The translations under genes were made by a program, and so were the position numbers. Positions 45,760 through 58,252 of a stretch of 64,000 bases of DNA are shown in pieces; position 1 is the first letter of the stretch; every line of letters begins with the position of its first letter. A model generated the notes under the pieces. That model worked only from the letters and a program-made list of their open reading frames with translations. It did no database searches and was not told the DNA's origin. Origin of the DNA: Lasiodiplodia sp. COLG20 (lineage: Eukaryota; Ascomycota; Dothideomycetes; Botryosphaeriales; Botryosphaeriaceae); assembly GCA_009801085.1 (NCBI GenBank), contig VNWV01000006.1, positions 62,001 through 126,000 of the forward strand, written 5' to 3'.

Positions 45760-47777
45760 CTTTATGATTCTGCCGTAACGGTGCGATACCTGAGCTCTAT
45801 GCTTCTTTTCTGCCTTGCATAGCCTCTTTCCCCTCATTCTCATGGCCAGATGATAAAAGCTGTTGCGAGGACACCTGTAAGAGAGCCTGACTGTGAGACT
45901 GAGTGTTACACTGCCTACGAGGCTGAGCCTCGAAGTACCAATCATATCGCGACACGGATTTTCGTTCTTGCCACAGACCTGCAAGCATTCCAGAAGAGAT
46001 AAGAGTTTTACCACGTAGCCTTTGCACATGTAAGTTCACGCTCTGGGAATCTGTACGAACGCGCGGCTAACCAACCTGATAAATCGTCACTCTATCCAAA
46101 ATCGCAATCTTCCGACCTTCAGTCCCTTGATACCATTTAAATTCCTCTCTTTCAAAGTCTTCATATACTCTATTCGGAAATGGTCGATCAAGGCGGTGGG
46201 TAATTCTATGAAATCCTACTATGCGACCTGTGACTAATTTTTCGTTCTCAGCTGGTTCCGGACCACGAAATTCACGAATCACTTCGCCTGAAGAATCGCA
46301 ACTTAACGACTACGCCGGCGAGGTAACCAAGAAGATTTCAATCAACGATGATAGTGGGAACCGGCCCCCAAAGTTCTCTGGACCCAAAATTGGAGGAGCG
46401 AGTAACCTCATCCAAGACGGGCAATACGTCAATAGCGAGCGGAAAGATTGCTCTTCAACAAACCAGGCCAGCCAATTGAATGGGTCCTTGGATCGCTTGC
46501 CATGTGGTTTCTTTTACGATCGCGACAAAAGTCACAAAGATTCTGAATGAAAGTGGTTACGGCAAACTTAGTGTCTGGAGTTCTGTTCGCTGAGCGCCCA
46601 GTTGGTGGGTTTGAATACCATTTCAAATAATTAGAGCAAATTTCATGGAGATTCTGTTACATGCAATACTAGCCATAGATGTTTTGGAAAGGAGGGAATA
46701 ATGCGAGATTCTCGCACGAGATTCAACAGAAAGAGCTTCTACAAGATGAACACCATTCAACGACACTGCGCGCGCACCTTCCACATCGAGCCCTGCTGAC
46801 TAACCCTCCACGTGCTCCCTACATACCTACCCCCGAAACACACCGTGCGCAAAACGCCCAGAGCTGAGACACCCAAGCCTGCACACAAGCAATGCCGTCA
46901 TTCCGGCCAGACCGGCCTGACGAACACGCGGGGGGGCGGGGGGCGGCACAGCAGTACTACGTACCTATCAAAAACCACGCGTGCAGCTAACCTGGTCGTG
47001 ACGTTCGTGTCTCATGACCAGGGTCTGATCGAGAGATGGTCAGTCAACTGGTGGCGAGACGGAGGAACGTGAGGGGAGAGCTGAGCCGAAGCGGAAAGGC
47101 GAGGTGGAGATCTCTTCTGCCTGACCGGCCCGTTTCGGACTGGTGCTTCGTAACTGCGATTCATGGTCGTCGATAGTTCCCAACCCGCCGTGCCGCCCCG
47201 TTGTAGCGCCAACAGTTAGAAAAACAGGTTTGATTAACCGTGCCGCGCTGGCTGAACGGTATGGCGCCATCGTAAAGGGAGATCGGCGAGGAGGCGTTTT
47301 TGCACCGGTTCATGGCGGCGCCGTCGGGTGTCGAGAGAGTGGATTCTGGTTGATGAGCAGAATACTCGGATGTAAGTGCGTCTGTGAGAGATAACAATGA
47401 GATAACGAGCCCTGTAGAGAGAGAGACAGCCGTGACTGTGACTACGTTTATCTGCAATTGGATAGTACAAAACCAAAAAAAAAAAAAAAGAACTATTTAA
47501 TCCAGCGCCAAGCCCACCTTCCAGTGTCCTCCATCTCCAGCCAAAACCATGCAAACCGGCCGTTGCAACACCCTGCATATGTGACGATTGTATGAACCTT
47601 ATAACAGCGAGCAAGCTGAATGAGAGAGACAAGCAAGAAAACCGTTGCGGCGTGACTTCCCCATCTATGCAGAACAAATTACTCTCTCCTCAAGACCGTT
47701 TCTCAAATCCCAGAATCGAAGAGCGAATGCATAATCCAGTTACTTTTTTTTCCCGTTTTCCTTTGAGACGCAAACTC
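45760..47777. other. Intergenic, two overlapping orphan frames
   Basis: About 2 kb. Around 46067-46282 the minus strand encodes SGEVIREFRGPEPAENEKLV and VYEDFEREEFKWYQGTEGR, and the plus strand is open at 46221-46550. Neither matches a family I know; one may be a decayed exon. A poly-A run is at about 47476-47489. Nothing else is recognised. Confidence 0.35.
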
Positions 47778-50184
47778 CTATAACGAGGCATACAGTGATG
47801 TATCGAGATGGCCACCATTTTCCCACCCTTGCCACGGGTTGTAAAAGTTCGAGTCCATCGTCGGCCGGCGGGGTTGAGGCTGAGAATGGGGTTGTTGTTG
47901 CTGCTGCTGATGGTGTTGTTGTTGTTGCTGTTGTTGCTGGTGCTGTGCCGCAGCCCCACCTCCGACCCCAGCACCACTATTTTGCCGCGGCGGCGGAGAC
48001 AGCTTCATTGCCTTAGCCTTCAGGTTGTTAGACAAGAACGTGGCGACCAGGTACGCCATATCGGATTTCCTCCCCAAGTACCACAGCGCCTTAATGCAGT
48101 GCTCGCACCGCCGCATATATTCGCCCGCGGCGTTCATGTTGATGGGCACGCTTCCGGGAGGAAGTTGCTCGGGCAAGGGAACCGAGTCGAGGAGCACACG
48201 GGCGGACTTGGCGAACGCTCTAACGAGCACGACGGTCCACGGCTCGGTGAGCAGGGCACCCTTATTGACAGCGAAGTGGAACTCCTGGGCCTTGGCGAAG
48301 GACGAGTCGGCGCTGGGGCTCGAGACGCGGCCGACGTCGGACATAGCGAAGGCGTTCTCCTTGCGCAGATTGACGACGAGGCGGGACTGTTCGCGCTGCT
48401 CGCGCTGTGGGTCGAGGCCCATGCCGCACTCGTCGATGCGTTGCAGCATGTCGGCCAGGCTGAGCACGGCAAGGTGCCAGTGGCCGGCCAGAATGACGTA
48501 CCAAGACTGTATGCGCGGGGGGAGACTCTCGTGGTGGTTCATGCAGTCGAGGAAGAATTGCCTGTAGGTGTTATTCCAGTGCTGGTAGACCTTGAGCGAC
48601 TCCGTGATCGATGCCTCCATCTTCTCCGGCGCCGTCGACACGCGCGACATCAACGTCTGCAACCTCGCAACTTTCCTGTAGAGCAGCACCTTGACGGGCG
48701 AGGCATTGCACAGTGTCGTCGCTGCTTCCTCGTACGAGCACGGCCATCGGGGGATACCCTGGTTCCAGCGGACTTGTTTGGGTTTAAGGAATAGATCGCC
48801 CCACAGATCACTCTGCGGCTCTTCCGGGAGCGTGGCGGAAAACGCGCCATCAGTGAAAAGATCGCCGCTCGAAGCTCCGTCGAACATGCTATGGCTTCCG
48901 GTGCGTCCGCTGTTGCTGTTTGCTTTCGACCGGTCGGGATGGATCTTGCTGTCTTTATCTGAGACGATGAGTGGCCGGTCGTTCATCACGGCCGAGAGTG
49001 TGTCGAACATGACGCATAGCCAGAACATCATGTCGAATGTCTACGATGTGTTAGCGAGAACACATGGTCAGGGGCTTCCACATACCTTGCGGTCATTAGT
49101 CTCCAGATTGCTTGCCGGGTTCGCCGCACCGGGCCGTCCCATCATGCGGTTCAGCTTCGCGCGATGGGCGAAGACCTGCCTAGTTGCTGCTTCGAGGAAG
49201 ATGGGAGGGCCTTCGGCTTCGATGATGTCGTCGAGTCTTGACGTGTCGCCATCGTCAGACGCGGCAGGAGCATGCTGATCTAGGTTTAGTGGTTTCTGTG
49301 TGAAGGAGAAGATAATGTGGGCCAGCACGACGCGGAAAGACTCGCAGTCAGCGGCATCCTGCAGGGCGCGGCGGGCCTGGTGCCAGAACGACTCCTGCAG
49401 CATGCGGTCGAACTCGCCATCCAGAGGGAACGGCATGCCGTCGAAGCCGTTGTTGTTGAACTGAGCGGAGCTCCGCTGGCTTCCCTGAGCCCACTGGGTG
49501 GCAAAAGCCATAATAGACAGCTGCAGCGCACGCGACGCCGCCCTGTCCTCCTGTGCGCTCATTGGCCCCCGGTTCCGCAGCTTCGCCCACGACTTGTCCA
49601 GATGGCACACACGCTTGACGATGCGATTGCCCTGCCGTTCTTGGTCAGTTCCGCCGAAGAGGGCGGCAATAATCGGATCCACCACCCACGCGGGATCCCA
49701 TACCTCTGACAGCGTGGCGTCGCTGCTATCCCCCGGTGCCGGGAGCATCTGGTACGTGTACGGGCACGTCTTCTCCGTGAGCCAGCAGGACAGGGCGTTC
49801 TCAAAGCTGTCATGATACACCTTCCACAACCCCTTGGTTAGTACGGATTGGTTCATCGTCGTTGAAAGCCGGCTTTGCAGCGTCGAGGGCTGTAGGTTGT
49901 CGAGGAAGCTGCTGAAGCTGGCGGCTGACGGGCTGCGTGCGCGCGTTTGGCCGAATGCTGCCGTCCGCCATGGCACCAATTCACTCTGCTGCGCGTCGGT
50001 TAGGATGTCCTCTACGCCTTGCTCTATGCTCTCTGGGCTGTCGTCTTTTTCATCACATTCCCATGCCGTTCCCGTGATGTACAGGCCATTTGAGCCTGGG
50101 GACACGGTCGATGGCGCGGCAGAGGGGAAGAAGGCATGCTGGTAGTCGGGCTGCTGCTGATGTTGATGCTGGTGCTGTTGGGAC

Positions 50185-50219
<35 letters not shown>

Positions 50220-50950
50220 AATGTTCTGAGCCGGGACGTCGTCAAAGCGGAAATCGTCGTCCAGGGCGTCGGCCACGGCGCGCAGAGGCAAAGGGTCGAA
50301 GCCGGACGAGGGCCATTGGTCGGACAGGGCAGGCTGGGCGTGAGCGGAGATGGGCTGTTGTTGCTGGGGCGGCAGGAGCGATGCCAGGACGGGATCGTCG
50401 ACGGAGGGCGAGTAAGCGTACGAGTAAGCGTAGGGACCCGGACGCTGATCAGAGGCCGTGACTTGGGTCCGAGCGTCGCCACCGGGCGGCTGGGAGGTGG
50501 AGGTGGTGATTTGGGCGGGGGCGGGCGTGTCTTCCAGCTTGGTTGCGGGCTCGTCTAGGTCGCGGCGCGGGCGCAGCGAAGCGCGGTGGACGGCGCGCAG
50601 CCATTGCAGGGTGCAGTTCTTTCCGGTGCGCTTACAGTTGGAGCACGGCCCGAGGGCGGTGATGTCGTCCGAGTTTCCGCCTGCAGGCAGCAAGTGATGA
50701 GCTTTCAGGAAGGGTGGAGGCGTGGTGCGGCGCAGCGCTCGAGGTCTTTCGTCTTACCCGGCTCCTTGGCGAAGGCAACGTCGCACGCGCGCTTGCCCTT
50801 GCGGCACTGGTCGCAGCTGCGGTGCTGGCGGCGGCCAGTCTTGAAGCCCGCCTTCATCGGCTGCTGCGTCGTCGTGAAGTCGCACACGGGCTGCGGATGG
50901 GACATGATGTCGGCGTCGGCCTGCGAGTGACGTGGAAAGCGGGTCTCCAT
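47778..50950 (-). CDS. Zn2Cys6 transcription factor with polyglutamine tracts
   Basis: A predicted 1016-residue nuclear regulator. Exons are 50950-50758, 50680-49086 and 49040-47778, with introns of 77 and 45 bp. The zinc cluster is split by intron 1: RSCDQCRKGKRACDVAFAKEP, then GPCSNCKRTGKNC, giving C-x2-C-x6-C and C-x2-C-x6-C. Intron 2 falls before the fungal_trans segment TFDMMFWLCVMFDTLSAVMN. Long disordered regions carry Gln/His tracts: one of about 12 Gln with following QHQHQHQQQ in the N-terminal third, and HQQQQQQQQHHQQQQQQ near the C-terminus. An in-frame ATG at 50905 could be an alternative start. It lies upstream of the monooxygenase-ADH-SDR genes and is a candidate controller (inference from position only). 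Confidence 0.87.
47890..47940. repeat. TTG/CTG-type repeat encoding C-terminal Gln/His tract
   Basis: GTTGTTGTTGCTGCTGCTG-type triplets, in frame with the minus-strand regulator. The mixed CAA/CAG codons suggest the tract is selected at protein level. Confidence 0.75.
50183..50219. repeat. CTG repeat encoding N-terminal polyglutamine tract
   Basis: Nearly pure CTG triplets on the plus strand (CAG on the coding strand) with one interrupting TTG. Pure runs of this kind vary in length between strains. Confidence 0.8.
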
Positions 50951-52806
50951 AGGCGGGGCCCCTGGATCAGTTATAAGACGATGCGCTGCTAGCCTCATCC
51001 TGACTCGAGCCCGCTAAGGCGGACAGATAAACACCCGGGATCAGGCCCTGGAGCGTGGGGAATGCGGGGGAGCCGCTGATTGGGCTCACCAGCTTAGCTC
51101 GATGGATCAGCACGCGTCCCGCGTCTCCCGGCAGTCTTAGGAGTTGCTCGTGACCCGTCATTGGTCTGGCGGCGCTGAGCGCGCTCGTGCGGGCAGATCC
51201 CGCCTCCAAAAGGAGGCGTCTGGCGCGCTTCTAGGCCAAGCCCGCGACCTCGCCGCTACACTTTTTGGTCCTACCATCCATCGCCTTACTCCGTATTGGC
51301 CCTGTACACGTCCACTGCCACGCGGAATGCAAATAGGGGACGGTCCTGCCCGACCCTCTGTCAAACCCACGTGGGATCGTCACATTCCTCGCGCCTGCCA
51401 TTGGCGGACTTTGCACCGGTCGTTGAGCATCCACGTGGAATCCGAAACTGATAGTGCAACCACGAATCCTGCATTCACCGGCGACGTGTGCCTCTCGATT
51501 CCGCGCATTGAGCGGTGTGCCAGCCCGAAGGTACCCATTACTACTACCACTTTGACCGTGAAGTAAACACTGCAGGGGGCGATGCTGTCTCCACGCGGGA
51601 GCTGCATCTTTACGGCCCGTACCTAAAGCAATCTGCCGCTGCGGCTGTCTCATGATTGTCGAATGCTCTTCAACCCCTTGTGTTACACCGCAAAGCGCGC
51701 GCGCCAAGAATCCTCCGTACCAGAAATTGCTCGCGCCAAAAGAAATCACGCGTGGGTCCTGCATGCTTGTCTATGCAGGGTCCAGAGACATCCATCGGAC
51801 ATTGCTACCAGCTACAGTAGTTCCACGCCGCATCAGCCCCTTATTGCTCTACTTTCATATGCAAATCCCGCTCGCTTGTCGCCTGCGCGGCACGGCGCGT
51901 ATACCTAGCTTCCGAGCCTAGACTTCTGCTCTACTTAGTTACGACCACGTTTCACCGGTCTGCGTCTACTGAATCATATAGGCCTACTGCCATAACGTCC
52001 CGACAATTTATCGTAGGCGCTTTAGTAATCTGCAAGGCCCAGCTTGCTTTTTTCTTGTCGTCGGATCCTGCGGTGTTATCCCCGATGCCCAGCCTGGTGG
52101 TCGGGATATGTTTCCCTTCCTCAGGTAGTGCAACACTTGGGGGGAAAAAAAATGTGTGCGTCGCCTTCCTTCCTCGCCAATCGAATGGCCTTGTGGGGCG
52201 AAAAAATCTGGTTATCTCAGCTGCGGACCCACATGGAGAATATTTGAGATTACGTGTTTATGTAACGTCTGCTAAAGCCTTACCCGGAGCATCTCGCGCT
52301 TCGCCTCTACCCAGCATGAGAGAACCTCCACAACCGTGGCCATGTAAGCCTGGACCCGAGTATTATGTTACGGAGTATAAGGTTGCATTTGTAGCAGCAA
52401 AGCTCACATGATAGTATCAGCTGCTCCTGGTTGAGATTATGGTTCGCGTGGACCTGCTAACGTGTAACCATCCGCGTGTCGAGATGGTCTACAACAACGC
52501 CCCTGTGCGTCTAGTCGAAGATCGTTCGATGACATGCATAAGTTATAACAGACATCCCGGATTCATTAGAATTTACGGACGACACACTACTGAAAGGAGA
52601 AAAGCTCATGGCAGACCACCGGAAATGCGGTCGCCGAAAATAACCAGATGCGAGAAAATCAACGCGCGTTGTATCCTGGGAGAATCGCAATCTGACCTGA
52701 TGGGCTAACCCAGGTCTACCAACACGAAGCTGAGCCCGAGTGTGCAGCGAGGGGGGCCAAATCTCCGGCTCCAGCGGAGCGGAAAGTAGAGCGACGAGGG
52801 GGGGCA
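50951..52806. other. Intergenic, nothing recognised
   Basis: About 1.85 kb between the regulator's promoter side and the 3' end of the monooxygenase. Several 60-170 codon frames exist on both strands, without motifs, consistent introns or signal peptides. No RNA gene is recognised. Confidence 0.45.
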
Positions 52807-54904
52807 TCAAGCCACAACAGTCCGGAAGCCCTTGAACCCCGGAAGCGCATCCCGGATCTCCTTCGTATAGTTCGGGATGCCTCCCGCGTAATTAACCTGC
52901 TCGAAGGCCTTGCCGGGAAGGCTGCCGCCCATGTACGTCGACTTCGTCGTCGGGAAGAGCGACTTGTCCGACAGCTCATTGATCCTCTTCTTCCACTCCT
53001 TGCTGGCCTCGGGCGTGGGGTCGATGTACTTCAAGCCCGCCCTGTCGACAGCCTTGATGCAGTCGATGATCCACCGGCTCTGGACCTCGATGCTCGTCGG
53101 GCCGTTGCTGAGCAGCGTTGGCCCGTGGGGCCCGTAGAGATGGCTTGCATTCGTCAGCATGCAATATCAGGATGGATACATCGGACGCCACTTACAACAT
53201 GTTCGGGTATCCGCTGACCGTCGTGCCCAAATAGGTATAGGCTGCGCTCTTCCACTCGTCTTTGAGAGTGGTGCCATGGATGCTCTGCAGTCCCATGTTA
53301 GTCATTCCGCCAGTCGTGATATCGAATCCAGTCGCGATGGCAATGACGTCGACTTCATGGAGCGTGCCATCCTTAAGTAGAATGCCATTAGGCTTGATCT
53401 CAACGATCGGGTTGTCCTTGATGTCCACGACATCAACATTCTCCCGGTTGAATTGCTCATAGTAATTCTGTTCCAAGCAAGGGCGCTTCACACCGCTGTG
53501 TTCGCCGTCAGCTGTGCAGCCAGGATTGCAATTTTCGTCGGGGCTTACAAGTGATGAGGAGGCTCCACAGGGGCAAGCAGGTCTCTCTTCCGGGGGTCCC
53601 CAATACGAGCTCGTTGGTTTTTCGCCCTGCAGCTGCGTGTAAGCTCTATGGACGACGTATTGCTTGCCTTGGATCATTGATAAAGCAAAGCTTCGAGCTT
53701 ACCAAAAGTTGTACGTCTCCCGGTTGGCCTTTGCATCGAAGAGATAGTCCTTGTAATTACCGAGCCAGAACGAAAACCCGCCGTGGTCCCACAGCTTCCG
53801 GTAGTACTTTTCGCGCTCCTCGGCCGAGTCCTCGAATGTGTTCTTCTCGGAAAAGCTGAACAAGAAGCCGCCAAAACACTGCTCGCGGAACTTCATGAGT
53901 TGCGGGTAGAACTTCTTCGTCTTGTTCTGCTCCTCCTCTGTCAGGGGTTTCTTTCCCATAGGCACCGCCAGATTTGGTGTCCGCTGGAAGACCCTGCTCC
54001 CGTCAGCAACATTACCTGAGATGAAAGGTTCAATAGGGAATACTTCAAGTGGCCGTTCGTTCCGATCTTGGGACCCCATTCTTGGGCGATCTGCACGCCA
54101 GAAGCTCCCGTCCCAATGACAGCGCAACGCTTTCCCGCGACATCAATGTCATCCTCAGGCTCGGGCCAGAATGACGAGTGGCAGATGAACCCTTAATCAC
54201 AAGCAACTCGATTAGCTACACCTCACCAGTCTCCTTCTCCAACCACATTGAACAGGACCACCGTCACTTGTTCAACTTGGAATACATACCTTGGAACGAA
54301 TCGATGCCCGGCCAATCCGGTACGTACCGCTTCGCCGCGAAGCCCGCCGCAACGATCAGGTACTTGGCACGCGCCTTGCGGCCGTCCTCGGTACGCACAT
54401 TCCATCGGCCCTCTTTCTCATCGAAACGTGCATCAACGACGACGCTGCCGAAGGCCGTGTCGCGTGACAGGTCGAGGACTTTGTCAGCATGCGCAAAGTA
54501 TGCACGCAACTCGTTGAAGTCGGGGTAGTTCGTCGTCCACGTCCAGTCCTTCCAGAGTTCTGGGATGGAGAGCTCGTACTCCGGTACCTCCGAGTCAACG
54601 CGCGCACCGGGGTAGCGGTTCCAGCGCCTGATTAATGTTTAGCAAGACGTAGAGGGGGGAATAAAACAGAAAATATGACAAAGAGGCGTGGAGATTTGGC
54701 CTACCAGGTGCCGCCGTAGCCATCACCGGCTTCGTAAATGGTGGTCTTGTAGCCCAACGAGCGGAGCTCATGCAAGAGGTACACACCAGCGAATCCGGCG
54801 CCGACGATCAAAACGTCTGTCTCAAGGTTGTCGGCGTATGGTCCCTTGCCATCGCTGGGGCGGTGGGCGTATTCGCGGAGCTCTGTTTTGATGGGCCCGA
54901 CCAT
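52807..54904 (-). CDS. FAD-dependent monooxygenase, Baeyer-Villiger type
   Basis: A predicted 563-residue flavoprotein that would insert oxygen next to a ketone carbonyl, making an ester or lactone, using NADPH and O2. Seven exons: 54904-54705, 54627-54290, 54191-54044, 53993-53703, 53626-53549, 53495-53196 and 53143-52807. Splicing keeps phase throughout. FAD site DVLIVGAGFAGVY (about 30-42). BVMO-like fingerprint FQGFICHSSFWPEPEDD (about 178-194), a variant of FxGxxxHxxxW. NADPH site CAVIGTGASGVQIAQEW. The C-terminal family blocks ADKVIAIATG-like VIAIATGFDITTGG, GYPNMFHLYGPHGPT and LLSNGPTSIEVQSRWI follow. Exon 5 is recovered as AKNQRARIGDPRKRDLLAPV. Cyclohexanone/steroid-type clade likely; the substrate is unknown. 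Divergent from the ADH at 56740. Confidence 0.9.
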
Positions 54905-56739
54905 ATTTGAGAGCGTTGGGGATAATAGAGGCTAAAGAGTATAGAGTTTGAAATTTGACCGAAAGTGGAAATGGAGTGTTCAGGGGGGAAAGCTTCTGAT
55001 GTTTGAGACGTTGGAGGGGTATCCGAAGCTTGCACTTGGCAACTGGGTGCGGAGATGATAGTTATATAGGAAAAAAACTGAGAGAAATCAATGCTTCATA
55101 CTGCGTGCGCGGTTCTACGGATGTGATCAGCGTCAGAGAAGCGTTGAGCAAAGGCCAGCGCAATGCTCGTCCGCAGTGGATCGTGAGGGGACGAGTCTAC
55201 GTCAGGCGACTTCGAGTACATGGCCCAATTGCGCGCGTGCGGCAGCTGGTGGAGCGGAAGCGTCTTGAAAGCTGCGGCTCCGCATGGCAAAAGGAGGGGT
55301 TGTGTGTTGTTTTGGAGAGTACCAGAGGTTATCTCTCCCCCGCATGCCAAGCTAGGAAGGCGGCTACGTTGGGTTGATGTTCGTGCGTGATTGAGTTTCC
55401 CCACACAAAGTTCCCCAGATTCCGGATCCGCAGCACAGACGGGGTAAGTGTGCTGCACCTGTGGAGCTCTCCTCTTTGGTCAACCAACGTGGCCACCGTC
55501 CACCGCGGATCCCACCGGCAAACAGGGTTTATTCGGCCCTCATAGGACCGGCCGTGATGCGTCAATCGCTGAACCCTGCAAAGTAAGTTGACAAGTCATG
55601 TACAAAGCGGAGATCAAGTGGACGAAAATGAAAGGCAACAGTCGGTGGCTGTGTACACGGTAGAGCATTTCCGTGCTTCCGAGATTCCGATTCTTACGCA
55701 CTCTCGAGTGGGAAAGTACCGTAAATTACGAACGATAACCGGCATACTCAGTGGTTACGTTTTAGGAATGCCAAGCTTCATAAGCATCTTAGCGATAGCC
55801 GTGTTGCTGTACAGAACCAAAACGGGGTGAGCTGGTAACGATCGATCACGCCTGTTGTGCATTAGCGCTGAGTAAGAGATATTGGACCCGCAAGTCGCCA
55901 TTTCTCTCCAAAGTTCCAATGACGATTACAACTGGTGGGTGATGAGAAGCAAAAAGGACTGTTGCGCTTGCTGAAGTTTTGAGTCTTAAGGCGTCAATGT
56001 ATTGGTAGTTTTTGGATTGAGCCGTAAGGCGGACTTGCTTCCGTTCTGTCCAGAAGGGATATTGCGAAATCGTGGGGTGATTCTGAAGAGATGGGTTTGA
56101 GAACGCGGCAACAGATGCTTGAGTTAGAGAAAAGAACAGTTGAGAGAGCGACCCGGCGATTGCCAGATAACACAGAACCCAGTAGCGAAGCAGCGATCCA
56201 ATGAAGTTGCGTCTGCTGTATACTAGTCATCGAGCGCCGGGACTTTGCTCAGGTTCCGAACGGGAAATTTTCACGCGGCTTGCTCGGTTTGGTTGCAATA
56301 CATGTTGAATATCTACGACGGTTGATGCGGCAAGGTCTTCAACTCCGTTAACTCGCACAAAGACATGGTCAGTGGTGTTGATATGCACAGATGAACATAT
56401 CTTGTGAATATTCCCGAGCTGAAGCAAGCAAGACGCGTGGGTGATGAGAGACGTAGCCAGTGTAGCTCTACCAGTCGCAGGACCATTTCTTCAAGGATCG
56501 GAGGAAGAGCTGTGCGATCGGATGCAATCGATCAACGGCGTGTAAGTGTGGCAGCAGAGCCATCCAGTGAGCCATCAGAAGCCCCGGAACTAGGTGCGAC
56601 ATCTGTTCAATAGAAAAAGGAGCAGAAAGGCGATTGGGAGTGAAGGAATCGCAGCCGAGCGGGGTGATGTCATTGCGGTGCGGGGCAGGCGTCTGGACCC
56701 AAGAGCCCACGCGGCAGCCGCTACCGGAGCCTATACACG
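54905..56739. other. Divergent intergenic region between BVMO-type gene and ADH
   Basis: About 1.8 kb, containing the promoters of both neighbours. Frames inside (for example 55588-55830 plus) lack motifs. No RNA gene or repeat is recognised. Confidence 0.45.
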
Positions 56740-57868
56740 ATGTCGCCCTCCTACACCATCACGACCTTCCGCTTCGACCAGGCCTCCAATGGCTTCGTGA
56801 AGAAGGCGGCCGACCGCGAGCTCGGCGCCAACGAGGTGCTCGTCAAGACGACGCACAGCGGGCTCTGCTACACCGACGTCCATGCGAAGCATTCGAACAA
56901 GGGCTGCGGCCTAGGCCATGAGGGTGTCGGCACCGTCGTGCGCAAGGGTGATGCCGTCAAGGACCTGAAGCTTGGCCAGAGGGTCGGCTGGGGGTGAGTC
57001 TACGATCCGAGCCGCAGCCATGGGTTTTAGAGGCTGATGATCTGCCGGTAGCTGGCTTCACCACGTGCGTTTACGCCTTGCGAGCTACCGAGATTGAGCA
57101 CCTTGCTGACCGCACCAGTCCTGTGGAGCGTGTGAGTGCTGCGTCGACGGCTACAGGCAGTACTGTGCCGACGCGTGTGGCTTCGCCTTCGGAGAACTCG
57201 AGCAAGGCTCAATGGGCGACTACGCCATTCGCAACCGGTCTTTTCTCTACCCCATCCCCGACGACGTGCTGTCCGAGAACGCTGCTCCGCTCATGTGCGC
57301 TGGCGCGAGTACTTTCGAAGCTCTCACCGCCGCTGAGACTAGATCGAGTGATAGAGTCGGTGTCGTCGGCGTTGGCGGGCTGGGACACATGGCGATAATG
57401 TTCGCGCGCGCTTGGGGCTGCGGCGTTACGGCCTTCTCTAATGACGAGGGCAAGGTGGATGATGCGCGAGAACTCGGCGCAGATGAGTTCTTCACGCTGG
57501 ACTCGCTCCGCAGCGGTCGGCCTGCACCCGCGTCGCCCGTAAATGTGCTGCTCCTATGCTCCAACGGCATCCCAGAACTCGAATTTCTGCTGCCATTGAT
57601 GGCACGCAGGGCGCGCATCGTCTTCATGACCATCCAGCAGGAGCCCGTCCAGGTGCCGTACATGCCGTTCATCCTCCCAGGCCACAAGATCATTGCCTCG
57701 ACTGAGGCGTCAAGGAAGACTTACATAGAGATGCTGCGCTTTGTAGGCCGGCATAAACTTGCTCCGTGGATTCAGAAGTTCCCCATGACCGAAGCTGGGT
57801 TGGCTGACGCGTTTGCAACGCTGGAGGAAGGGAGGATGCGATACCGCGGAGTGCTCGTAGCTGAATAG
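56740..57868 (+). CDS. Zinc-dependent alcohol dehydrogenase with a 13-nt microexon
   Basis: A predicted 338-residue MDR alcohol dehydrogenase. Exons are 56740-56993, 57052-57064 and 57119-57868; introns are 58 and 54 bp. The microexon supplies only WLHH between GQRVGWG and SCGACECCVDGYRQYC. Leaving it out breaks the frame and the structural zinc loop. Catalytic zinc ligands are C43 (SGLCYTDVH) and H60 (CGLGHEGVG). The structural loop carries four Cys (CGACECCVDGYRQYC). The Rossmann motif is VGVVGVGGLGHMAIMFARAWG. FGELEQGSMGDYAIRNRSFLY, then VLSENAAPLMCAGASTFEAL, and a C-terminal ATLEEGRMRYRGVLV complete the family pattern. Divergent from the BVMO-type gene and followed in the same direction by an SDR. 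Substrate unknown; oxidation of an alcohol to the ketone used by the monooxygenase is a possibility. Confidence 0.85.
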
Positions 57869-58252
57869 GTATAACAATCTGTCATACTCTATTTTCAGCC
57901 TTCTGCGCGGACGGAAATTCCGGCCTTGTACGGAGTCCGCGGTGCGCGGGAAGGCAGAACCCGGACTTAAGGTCGGGGTTGAGCACATGCGTTGGATCCT
58001 TCGCTTTGTTGTGGTAGGCTGGCTGAACACCATCCACGGATTTAAGCCCGGACCGCTTATAAGCAACCAAACCTTGCTCTTCTGCTTGTACAGATAAAAG
58101 GAAAGTGAAATTCTACTTCTCGCTGAATCTGTCCATAGAGAACCACAGCATTGTCCGATCTGCTCTTTCAACAGCGTGTCATCCACTGAACAAAGAATTC
58201 TATTTCATTATCTATTCCCTCTGATTCACATAGCACAAATCCACCACAAGCC

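Noticed and set aside
47808..48794. 328-codon open frame antisense to the second Zn2Cys6 gene
   Set aside because: Begins in the reverse of the glutamine repeat (Leu run) and has no family features.
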